DNA from: an uncultured Lachnospiraceae bacterium
Lineage (GTDB): Bacteria > Bacillota > Clostridia > Lachnospirales > Lachnospiraceae
Direction: 5' to 3'
NCBI GenBank assembly: GCA_910577675.1
Contig: CAJTOR010000073.1
Location: forward strand, 1,536 to 11,262
DNA length: 9,727 nucleotides
Made by a program: the position numbers and the translations under genes. A model generated the notes under the pieces. It worked only from the letters and a program-made list of their open reading frames with translations. It was not told the DNA's origin and searched no databases. Below are positions 1 to 6,709 of the stretch, piece by piece (position 1 is the first letter of the stretch; each line of letters opens with the position of its first letter).

Positions 1-922
1 AGTTTCAAAGCGAACCGCTAACAATTCGGTTCATCCCCACTCGCGTGGGGTATACTGTTATAATGGCATTACTGTAGATGCAAATAGCGGTTCATCCCCA
101 CTCGCGTGGGGTATACTTTGCAATGTGAGGAAACAGTTAGGGATTACTGCGGTTCATCCCCACTCGCGTGGGGTATACGCGTGCACTCCCGTATCTTCAC
201 TGGTGGACATTCCGGTTCATCCCCACTCGCGTGGGGTATACGCTACCCTCATCCCGGCTGTTGGAATACTCCATCGGTTCATCCCCACTCGCGTGGGGTA
301 TACAATATCATAATCACTATGCTCATATTCCCATTCTGGTTCATCCCCACTCGCGTGGGGTATACGCTTCAGTTTCAAAGCGAACCGCTAACAATTCGGT
401 TCATCCCCACTCGCGTGGGGTATACGCTCCAACGGCGCACAGTTTAGCCTGCGGAACAACGGTTCATCCCCACTCGCGTGGGGTATACATATTTGGCGGA
501 AAAGATGAACGGTCACAGGACGGTTCATCCCCACTCGCGTGGGGTATACATGCCGACATAACCACCGTGCTGTCCTCTTTCACGGTTCATCCCCACTCGC
601 GTGGGGTATACTTTGCCATGCCATCTTTAAGTGATGTATAAACCCGGTTCATCCCCACTCGCGTGGGGTATACTGAAGATCCGTCCGACAATCCGCGCAT
701 ACAGTGCGGTTCATCCCCACTCGCGTGGGGTATACGGTTTCAGTTTCCGTTTAAACTGACAAACGCAACGGTTCATCCCCACTCGCGTGGGGTATACAGA
801 GAGATGCTGGAAGGGAGGCAGGTTATAACGCCGGTTCATCCCCACTCGCGTGGGGTATACCTTTTTAGGTAAAAAAATAATCGCCATACTCATCGGTTCA
901 TCCCCACTCGCGTGGGGTATAC
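1..922 (-). CRISPR. Type I-E CRISPR array, 15 repeats, left end open
   Basis: Fifteen 29-bp repeats start at 27, 88, 150, 213, 275, 337, 397, 460, 521, 583, 645, 707, 769, 832 and 894. All are identical except the copy at 337, whose first plus-strand base is t instead of c. Between them are 14 unique-looking spacers of 31-34 bp (mostly 33), and bases 1-26 are a cut spacer. Read on the minus strand the repeat has a 6-bp stem CCCCAC/GTGGGG closed by a GCGA loop and ends in the handle ATGAACCG, a typical type I-E repeat. Transcription is therefore leftward, like the cas genes, and the leader side is at 922 next to cas2. No degenerate terminal repeat is seen, so the trailer end lies outside the window. 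Cas6e should cut after the stem to leave the 8-nt 5' handle. Confidence 0.99.
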
Positions 923-941
923 ACTAAAAAAATCGTTGATT
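923..941 (-). promoter_or_regulatory. Leader-proximal junction of the CRISPR array
   Basis: Only 19 bases separate the cas2 stop codon from the first repeat. On the minus strand they are A/T-rich and contain a T run just before the repeat. New spacers should be inserted at the 922/923 junction. A functional leader must use this stretch plus the 3' end of cas2, because type I-E leaders usually need several tens of bases. I see no convincing array promoter here; a TTGAAC-like box followed by TAAAAT has only 14 bases between the two. The array may be read from the cas operon promoter. Confidence 0.6.
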
Positions 942-1214
942 TTACTGGATTTTTATGAGTTCAATCCCTTCTATGTCTACAACACATCTCTTTGGATCAC
1001 CTATCATCTCTAACGAATATCCCTGTTCAGAATCTGAATTAAAAATCATTATCGCATTTGTATTATTTCCTGAATCTTTAATTTTTTTCCAAATTTTCTC
1101 TCTTACCATTGCATTTACATTTCCAACAAATACGCCGTGTTTAGGCTCCAGAAGCCAGCGTGTCAGTTCTCCATATAAACTATCAGGAGCTGCCTCCACA
1201 ATAAACGTAACCAT
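942..1214 (-). CDS. cas2: Cas2, type I-E (CT1978 family)
   Basis: A 90-residue protein that pairs with Cas1 to form the spacer integration complex; the Cas2 dimer is the central scaffold that measures the incoming DNA. It resembles the E. coli type I-E Cas2 group: the segment RWLLEPKHGVFVGNV (residues 19-33) matches the conserved WLLE...G-V-VG-V block, followed by the VREKIW helix (37-42) and a VDIEGIELI strand near the C-terminus (79-87). The length is slightly short of the E. coli protein (about 94), mainly at the C-terminal tail. ATG start at 1214, 3 bases after the cas1 stop. A GAAGAGAGG-like ribosome site lies inside the 3' end of cas1, which suggests coupled translation. Its own 3' end probably doubles as part of the CRISPR leader. 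Confidence 0.96.
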   Translation of the reverse strand: MVTFIVEAAPDSLYGELTRWLLEPKHGVFVGNVNAMVREKIWKKIKDSGNNTNAIMIFNSDSEQGYSLEMIGDPKRCVVDIEGIELIKIQ

Positions 1215-1217
1215 AAA

Positions 1218-2138
1218 TCAATCAACCTCTCTTCCATGATTGACCCCACCACTTATCGTAGTACCATCCTCATCCCAAATATCACCGATATTTTTAGAAT
1301 CATCATTTTCTGAATCATTAATTAAAAATATTATTTCAATATCTTTAGCTATCCGTTTCAGCACGCCAACTGAAGCAAAATACTTACGGCAGTTTATACG
1401 GACATTTCTTGATAATTCCTCCGTTCCCCTGCTCACTGCCTCGAATGCTGCTGGAATCGTTGTATCAGCTTTATATAAATCTGCAATATCATACACAAAT
1501 GACAACGATTTACCCGTATGTATAAACCCCAAAGCTGTTGAATACCCTAAAGAAACAATCGCCGCCTGACACAAACTGTATAAAATTGCATTTGCTTCTG
1601 AAAGGGCGCGGTTTACTGGATCTGTATTGTCCCATTCCTTTTGCTTATAATCCCTTTTGTTCCATTTTACACCATACTGTTTTGAAAATGTCTGATATGC
1701 CTGACGTACACGTATTCCTTCCATTCCACGGATTTGCTCCAAAGTTAAACCTTTTGTTGGCATTTGTGGAAATCGTATCTCATACATTTTTCGAACTACT
1801 GATAAATGTTTATCCGGGTCCATACATAACTTCGCTTGTAATAACGTATTCCGCGCACTGCGTGTTTCCCCCATACCGCTCGCGTAAAAACGTGTTGCAT
1901 TCTCTCCACACCAAACAATCAAACACCCATTTTCCGCTATTGTTTTAACCGCAGCATGGGTAATTGTTGTTCCAGGTCCTAACATAAGACATGTTAAAGA
2001 TGCTACAGGAACAGGAATTCTTCCATCACCAACCTCAAACATGATCGCTAATGCATCCTGATCAATTCTGGCATGTTCCATATAAATATAACTAATACTA
2101 TCCCTCAGCTTTGGCAATTCCTTTAAATCACTTTTCAA
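1218..2138 (-). CDS. cas1: Cas1, type I-E integrase
   Basis: Metal-dependent DNA integrase that joins new spacers to the leader-end repeat together with Cas2. With a start at the TTG at 2136-2138 the protein has 306 residues and the catalytic residues fall at E140 (in MEGIRVR), H207 (in FIHTGKSLSFVYDIAD), D217 and D220. These are almost the same positions as E141, H208, D218 and D221 of the E. coli protein. I prefer this TTG because GGAGG sits 11 bases upstream (2150-2154) and the N-terminus then matches the family length. The reading frame also stays open to another TTG at 2168, which would add ten residues but has no visible ribosome site. The C-terminal tail is acidic and probably disordered. 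A 95-base gap separates it from cas6e. Confidence 0.95.
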   Translation of the reverse strand: MKSDLKELPKLRDSISYIYMEHARIDQDALAIMFEVGDGRIPVPVASLTCLMLGPGTTITHAAVKTIAENGCLIVWCGENATRFYASGMGETRSARNTLLQAKLCMDPDKHLSVVRKMYEIRFPQMPTKGLTLEQIRGMEGIRVRQAYQTFSKQYGVKWNKRDYKQKEWDNTDPVNRALSEANAILYSLCQAAIVSLGYSTALGFIHTGKSLSFVYDIADLYKADTTIPAAFEAVSRGTEELSRNVRINCRKYFASVGVLKRIAKDIEIIFLINDSENDDSKNIGDIWDEDGTTISGGVNHGREVD

Positions 2139-2149
2139 AACACTTAACA

Positions 2150-2154
2150 CCTCC
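2150..2154 (-). promoter_or_regulatory. Ribosome binding site that sets the cas1 start
   Basis: GGAGG on the minus strand, 11 bases before the TTG at 2136-2138. It lies inside the longer open frame starting at 2168, so that upstream extension is probably 5' untranslated sequence. The surrounding gap 2139-2233 is AT-rich. I could not find a promoter there with both a good -35 and a good -10 at proper spacing, so read-through from cas6e is the simplest view. Confidence 0.7.
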
Positions 2155-2233
2155 ACTTGCACCTTCAAAGTATAAACAACTATTTATCACCGTAAAACTA
2201 TGTATTATCCAGTCAGATTTATTTCAAATTTAC

Positions 2234-2839
2234 TCAAACCAGCAATAGCATCCCATATCCATATGCTTTATCCGGTCCAATTCCATCACAATATGCCTGA
2301 CGGAATTTTTTTTCATCGTCCACAATAAGTTGTCCCTGATAATGATATCCTTTAAGATACATCTCATACCCGGCAGCTTTCTTTTTTCCATAGGTTTCAC
2401 TACATTCCATCTCCTGAACTGCCAAAATCCGAAATCCCGCCCCCTCCGCCTTTCGCTGTAACCATTCAATCCTTTCAACTTCCAATCCAAGAGTTATACG
2501 TGCACTATTTTTCTTTCCTTCGCGGACAACTTTTTTACATGGTATTGTACAGATATCAAAAGAAAATATTTTTCCGTTACTCAAAGATTCCACATAAGAA
2601 TCAATTGAACGACTTTCCAGTAAATCCATAAATCCCTGCCGCATATTTTTCGGAGGTATTTTTGACAATACATAGACAATAGGATTTTTTGTTAAAAAAT
2701 TCGTGCGATACAGAACACCAGCTTCCTGTCTTGAATTTTGAAAGTAGGTCATTAGATTCCTGTGAAAATCCTGCACATTTTTCATCGCCTGTTTAGCAGA
2801 TGGATGCTCTTTATTCATTACAAACTTACTTAAATACAT
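2234..2839 (-). CDS. cas6e: Cas6e (CasE/Cse3) crRNA-processing endonuclease
   Basis: Metal-independent ribonuclease that cuts the precursor CRISPR RNA at the 3' base of each repeat hairpin and stays bound to the hairpin as the head-end subunit of Cascade. The protein has 201 residues, as expected. It opens with MYLSKF, the same first five residues as the E. coli enzyme. H26 (in QDFHRNLM) is in the position of the general-base histidine of characterised Cas6e proteins. The glycine-rich loop GIGPDKAYGYGMLL (186-199) close to the C-terminus is the family signature, and WLQRKAEGAGF (126-136) is a second conserved block. ATG start with AAAGGAAG about six bases upstream; 18 bases from the cas5e stop. 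It must recognise the array's CCCCAC/GTGGGG stem, and possibly the degenerate copies upstream of cas3. Confidence 0.97.
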   Translation of the reverse strand: MYLSKFVMNKEHPSAKQAMKNVQDFHRNLMTYFQNSRQEAGVLYRTNFLTKNPIVYVLSKIPPKNMRQGFMDLLESRSIDSYVESLSNGKIFSFDICTIPCKKVVREGKKNSARITLGLEVERIEWLQRKAEGAGFRILAVQEMECSETYGKKKAAGYEMYLKGYHYQGQLIVDDEKKFRQAYCDGIGPDKAYGYGMLLLV

Positions 2840-2857
2840 ATCACACTTCCTTTCTGC

Positions 2858-3523
2858 TTAATTATCCTTTTTCTGTACAAGCATAACATGTCTGGATACA
2901 AAACTGCGCTTTGATGCATCCACCAATTCATCCGCCCTCTCATATCCCCGACCATCCCTACTTTCGATCTCATAGAAGACTTTTTTAACGTCAGTCTGTT
3001 TTTCACGTTGTCCTTCGACAGGATATCGGTTCATGACATCTTCAAGTGAATTATATCCTTCCTGAATACCTATATAAACTGGCTTACTCGGAACACAACT
3101 TTTCCTCCCAAGATATACCGGCCAGCATGGTTCATGAAAAGCTTGATCTATTTTCTGTGCCAATTCCCAATCCGTTTCGATTGCAGCCAAAAAAAATGCA
3201 TCCTGTATATAAGTCCTATATGTTACAATTGTCTTACAACGTGCCTTTCCCTGTGCATTCAATATCGAATTATCTGCTGTCACCGTATGATAATCAATAT
3301 TTTGTCTTCCGGGGCGGTCACAACGAACCGCCAACCGGATTTTTTCTGAAAGAACCATAAGTTGTTCCGAACCGCGTCTAAGTCCCATTGCACAGCCAAT
3401 CATACCAACAATTCCCGACTTGGTTGGCATGGATGCACAATCCCGGTAATCAAAACGCGAATGCTCCCCCCAACTTTGCAATGCCCCTTCTAACCGCAAA
3501 AGAATAATGCAGGTATCTTTCAT
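2858..3523 (-). CDS. cas5e: Cas5e (CasD) Cascade subunit
   Basis: RAMP-fold subunit that holds the 5' handle of the crRNA and links Cas8e to the Cas7 backbone. Length 221 residues, close to the 224 of E. coli CasD. Family blocks in order: LQSWGE (15-20) after the first strand, PTKSGIVGMIGCAMGL (33-48), AVRCD (65-69), DYHTV (77-81), YRTYIQDAFF (102-111) and the PVYLGRKSCVPS segment (135-146). ATG start at 3523 with AGGAGGG five bases before it; that ribosome site overlaps the cas7e stop codon (9-base gap), so the two genes are probably translationally coupled. Nothing is missing or truncated. Confidence 0.97.
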   Translation of the reverse strand: MKDTCIILLRLEGALQSWGEHSRFDYRDCASMPTKSGIVGMIGCAMGLRRGSEQLMVLSEKIRLAVRCDRPGRQNIDYHTVTADNSILNAQGKARCKTIVTYRTYIQDAFFLAAIETDWELAQKIDQAFHEPCWPVYLGRKSCVPSKPVYIGIQEGYNSLEDVMNRYPVEGQREKQTDVKKVFYEIESRDGRGYERADELVDASKRSFVSRHVMLVQKKDN

Positions 3524-3532
3524 AGCGCCCTC

Positions 3533-4678
3533 CTATGGCAACAAGCTAATAACATTTTGTATTATTTCTTCATAACTTCCACATACAGTAAGAAAATTCT
3601 GTAAATCTACTTTATCCGAATATCGAGAAGAACAAAATACAAATGATTCTTTTACCGGAACTGCATAGTCCTTCCTAATAATCTGCCGTTCCTGCAATAA
3701 CTTTTCTATACTATTCTGAATTAATCCTCCATCTTCATTTGGATTAATTGCCTCAACAAATGCGTTTGTATAGCTTACAGGAATTTTTTTATCCTTGCAT
3801 TCCACTAATGTAAAAGAAGGCAGAATATGTCCGGCAAAAGCATGCTGCTTTCCGCTTGGATCAGAAAACGCCATTGCATTTAACATTCCCTCCACAGCTT
3901 TTTTTGCCAGTCCGGGTACATCTTCCACACCGGCTAAATTCTCTGCAAGAATATCCGTATCAACCGACGCGTAAATATAATAGCAGGATGAATTAAACTC
4001 CGTACTATCGATCATTCCTGCCCCCGCATCTTCCAGGCTCTTACCAGATACCAAATCATCCATCGCAACAAAATAATCCGATTCCATAATAACCCGGTTG
4101 GTTGATAACGCATGTGCTACCTGGACTGAAGCTTCCACATCCCGGAACATATCAGAAGTTACCATGCGCCCAAACAGTGCAATATCAACTGATATAGGAC
4201 GCACCTTAGCATTTTTTATTTTTTCTGCAATATCTTTCACTTTTATCTTTTTCACATCAGAAACATTTTTGCACTGATCCAACTCCGCCTTTGCCACATT
4301 TGCAATATCCTCAATATCCTGCATTGAATATATAGCAATCTGTGCCGTCTTGGTAACATCCTTTTTATTTTCTTTCGCGTCTTTATTTCCTATTGCTGAC
4401 ATCTGTGGCATAATCGCCTCCGCATATTCCAGTAAAACTCCCATCTCTACAAGCTTATCCTTCACAAGCACTGGAAATTTCCTTGTGCGCGTACCAAGAT
4501 ATTCTGCACCCACAGTATCCGCAAAAATCTCACTTTTCCTCCAACTGCGTTTTAAACATTGGCTCGAAATCCTGCTCCGGTTACTTCCCCCGAAAACACA
4601 GGTTTTAGGGCTTCCCAAATCATCCCTGTTTAAATTGGTCGGCGGGTAATTTTTTAACATATGAATCTCAATCAGCAT
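3533..4678 (-). CDS. cas7e: Cas7e (CasC/Cse4) Cascade backbone
   Basis: Backbone protein of Cascade; in E. coli six copies wrap the spacer part of the crRNA. With the ATG at 4676-4678 it has 381 residues and begins MLIEIHMLKNYPPTNLNRDD, matching the family N-terminus (I-IHxL...P--LNRDD). Other conserved blocks are FGGSNRSRISSQCLKRSWRKS (29-49) and VDIALFGRMVTSD in the middle, the latter corresponding to the thumb region. The open frame continues upstream to 4804, but that extension is unlike the family and lies inside cas11e. AAAGGAGG (4688-4695), nine bases before the chosen ATG, settles the start. It overlaps the end of cas11e by 11 bases. Confidence 0.97.
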   Translation of the reverse strand: MLIEIHMLKNYPPTNLNRDDLGSPKTCVFGGSNRSRISSQCLKRSWRKSEIFADTVGAEYLGTRTRKFPVLVKDKLVEMGVLLEYAEAIMPQMSAIGNKDAKENKKDVTKTAQIAIYSMQDIEDIANVAKAELDQCKNVSDVKKIKVKDIAEKIKNAKVRPISVDIALFGRMVTSDMFRDVEASVQVAHALSTNRVIMESDYFVAMDDLVSGKSLEDAGAGMIDSTEFNSSCYYIYASVDTDILAENLAGVEDVPGLAKKAVEGMLNAMAFSDPSGKQHAFAGHILPSFTLVECKDKKIPVSYTNAFVEAINPNEDGGLIQNSIEKLLQERQIIRKDYAVPVKESFVFCSSRYSDKVDLQNFLTVCGSYEEIIQNVISLLP

Positions 4679-5240
4679 TTTTCTCTTCCTCCTTTTTTTT
4701 CTGATAACATACCTGCAACCAGTGCTGCTGCACCTTTCTGCCTTCGGCATTCCAATTACATAAATCCCATCCAAGTGACACCATATCAATGATATTACCT
4801 TCATTTTTCATTTGTTTTACCATTCGCCAGAGATCCGTACATAATATCCCATCCCTGTCCCATTTTCGGTCAAGCAAACGAAGCAGCCTGCGCTCCATCC
4901 CTGACCATCCCCCAGAATCCTTTTCCTCTAATTCCCTGCGCTTTTTATACAGTACTTTTTCAATCGGAACTGTTTTCTCTTCTTCCCCATCTTCTTCCCC
5001 TAACACATCCCACATACAACGCATACAGGCAACAGTAAATAACCGATCTTTTGTCCAATCCAAGTTTGCTGGCAGGGAATATACCTGATAAAAAGCCATT
5101 GTTGCCCCAGCATCTGCATCCTTTAAAAGTTTACCGCAACATCGTTTCAGTGCTGTTCTTTCCCTGGCTGGTAATTTGCAAATTCCCTCAATGATCTCCG
5201 AAATATCTTCTCTTTTTATCCGTCCGAATTCACTACTCAT
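4668..5240 (-). CDS. cas11e: Cas11e (Cse2/CasB) Cascade small subunit
   Basis: All-helical small subunit; two copies line the belly of Cascade and stabilise the R-loop. Length 190 residues, slightly longer than the E. coli protein. The family pattern is clear in the C-terminal half: RRLLRLLDRKW (117-127), a LW-MVKQMK helix (137-145), the WDLCNW block (158-163) and VQQHWLQVCY (170-179). An acidic stretch near residues 82-88 and a lysine/glutamate-rich tail look like disordered additions. ATG start with AAAGGAGG seven bases upstream. It overlaps the cas8e end by 8 bases and the cas7e start by 11 bases, which implies coupled translation of the Cascade genes. Confidence 0.95.
   Translation of the reverse strand: MSSEFGRIKREDISEIIEGICKLPARERTALKRCCGKLLKDADAGATMAFYQVYSLPANLDWTKDRLFTVACMRCMWDVLGEEDGEEEKTVPIEKVLYKKRRELEEKDSGGWSGMERRLLRLLDRKWDRDGILCTDLWRMVKQMKNEGNIIDMVSLGWDLCNWNAEGRKVQQHWLQVCYQKKKEEEKNAD
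4688..4695 (-). promoter_or_regulatory. Ribosome binding site that sets the cas7e start
   Basis: AAAGGAGG on the minus strand, within the lysine/glutamate-rich 3' end of cas11e and nine bases before the cas7e ATG. It supports the 381-residue protein rather than the longer open frame. Confidence 0.85.
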
Positions 5241-6708
5241 TTTTTTCCTCCTTTCTAGCCTGAGATATTCTATAATTCAACAAACCTCTCATTTTCTGCC
5301 GCTCTCTCAATTCCCGGCTGCTCGAAAAAAATGAATCTGCCACCATATCAAAAAGCGAAATACAATCCTTCCCAAGCTTATCAAGGAATTTATCTGTACA
5401 TGCTGAGGCATCTTTTTCCAGTACTATCGCCATCTCATTGAATACCTCCTGTAAAATGTAATCCCTACATTGTTGTAAAAATTTTGATTGTACATCGGAA
5501 ACTATCCGGTGATTTACTTTGTTCGATTTATCCTGTTGCACTGCTATAAAACAACCATTGATACTTTTTCCCAGCGCATGATTCATTTCCTCCACTGCCT
5601 TGATAATCTCCTGCACCCGATCCCGCTTTGTTTCATTCATAGCAATGGAGCGCGGCATTTTTAAATGACTTTTCTGCATATCAAGATAACTTGCCTGATT
5701 CGTAACAATACTATAAGCAGTAACAAATACTTCATCCACCAAATTTTCGTTTAATACCCTATGTATAAATACTGGTGCAGTAACATCATCAGAAAAAATT
5801 GTCGTGATATTTCTCCAAGGTTCTTTTTCCATCGTCGGCTTTAATGAACTTCTTCCTTTATCCGAATACAAATAAGAAACATGAGGATCCTTCCAACTAT
5901 CATATGCTACAAAATTTTTTCCCTGACATAGATAGATCTTTTTTACTGTGCCATCTTCCTCCGGATACAATAATACCCGGCGGCATGGATAAAGCATACC
6001 ATACAATACAGAAATAGAAGTTTCTGTCTGTTTTGGTATCACATCGGACAGATTCCTCCAAATAACGGGCGGAACATCATAGCTTATTTCCCCTCCCTCT
6101 TCCACTGCAACCATGGAATAAACAAGGCTTTCAAACAGATTGGCTCCTTCGTACACAAAATAAATAGGCGGGGCTCCATTTATGGTAGAGGGATACCCCT
6201 GTACCCCCGCAGTGCAAAATAAATTTAGTGCACACAACCCCCTCGCCGCCTCTTCATATGTCATACTTTGCTCCTGCTCTTTTCGGTGCTCGAAATGAAT
6301 ATGGTTATTTCCACTTGGCATAGCAATATTAAGAGCCGCTACCGATACAAGATTTTTATCATATTCCTCATTGTATGCTGTCTGGAGAAAAGGTCTTTTT
6401 TTGTCAAATAAATCAAAAGAAACTCCCTCTTTTTTACAGCATTCTATATAATCCTGTATCGTCCCCATATCAAAACTCTTTTGATCATATAAATCCTGTA
6501 TGCTTCCCCACTCCTCCGGTCGATATACATCCATCAAAAAAGCACACAAAAACCGGAAAACACCATATTCATAGCTTGGAATCGTGTCAGAAATCTCCTT
6601 AATCTGATGCGCTTGTGCCAATGTATCCATAATCCCAAGCATCTTCCGCTTCCCGTCCAAATCTATAACCGGAATCCACGGCTCTTCCAACACATTATAA
6701 TGGCTCAA
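5233..6708 (-). CDS. cas8e: Cas8e (CasA/Cse1) Cascade large subunit
   Basis: Large subunit that recognises the PAM, opens target DNA and recruits Cas3. Length 491 residues, normal for the family (E. coli 502). The N-terminus carries the family block NVLEEPWIPV (5-14), followed by DKKRPFLQ (102-109), the PSGNNHIHFEHR segment (131-142) in the region of the PAM/handle loop, and INGAPPIYFV (176-185). The C-terminal part is helix-rich, as expected for the four-helix bundle. The start is TTG at 6706-6708: no ATG fits, the first residues match the family, and a full AAGGAGGT lies seven bases upstream. Only one base separates it from the cas3 stop codon, so translation is likely coupled to cas3. Confidence 0.97.
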   Translation of the reverse strand: MSHYNVLEEPWIPVIDLDGKRKMLGIMDTLAQAHQIKEISDTIPSYEYGVFRFLCAFLMDVYRPEEWGSIQDLYDQKSFDMGTIQDYIECCKKEGVSFDLFDKKRPFLQTAYNEEYDKNLVSVAALNIAMPSGNNHIHFEHRKEQEQSMTYEEAARGLCALNLFCTAGVQGYPSTINGAPPIYFVYEGANLFESLVYSMVAVEEGGEISYDVPPVIWRNLSDVIPKQTETSISVLYGMLYPCRRVLLYPEEDGTVKKIYLCQGKNFVAYDSWKDPHVSYLYSDKGRSSLKPTMEKEPWRNITTIFSDDVTAPVFIHRVLNENLVDEVFVTAYSIVTNQASYLDMQKSHLKMPRSIAMNETKRDRVQEIIKAVEEMNHALGKSINGCFIAVQQDKSNKVNHRIVSDVQSKFLQQCRDYILQEVFNEMAIVLEKDASACTDKFLDKLGKDCISLFDMVADSFFSSSRELRERQKMRGLLNYRISQARKEEKNE

Positions 6709-6709
6709 A

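Noticed and set aside
106..893. Open frames across the array encoding repeated peptides such as HPHSRGVY and SSPLAWGI
   Set aside because: They are translations of the 29-bp CRISPR repeat in different frames, with no ribosome sites; not genes.
2139..2168. Ten-residue N-terminal extension of cas1
   Set aside because: No ribosome site before the TTG at 2168, and the catalytic residues align with E. coli numbering only from the TTG at 2138.
3323..3336. Similarity of a cas5e stretch (cgaaccgcc) to the duplicated spacer (cgaaccgct)
   Set aside because: Only a short core with scattered matches around it; no sign of a self-targeting protospacer.
4679..4804. Upstream extension of cas7e (42 extra residues)
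   Set aside because: It lies inside cas11e, is unlike the family N-terminus, and a strong ribosome site favours the ATG at 4678.
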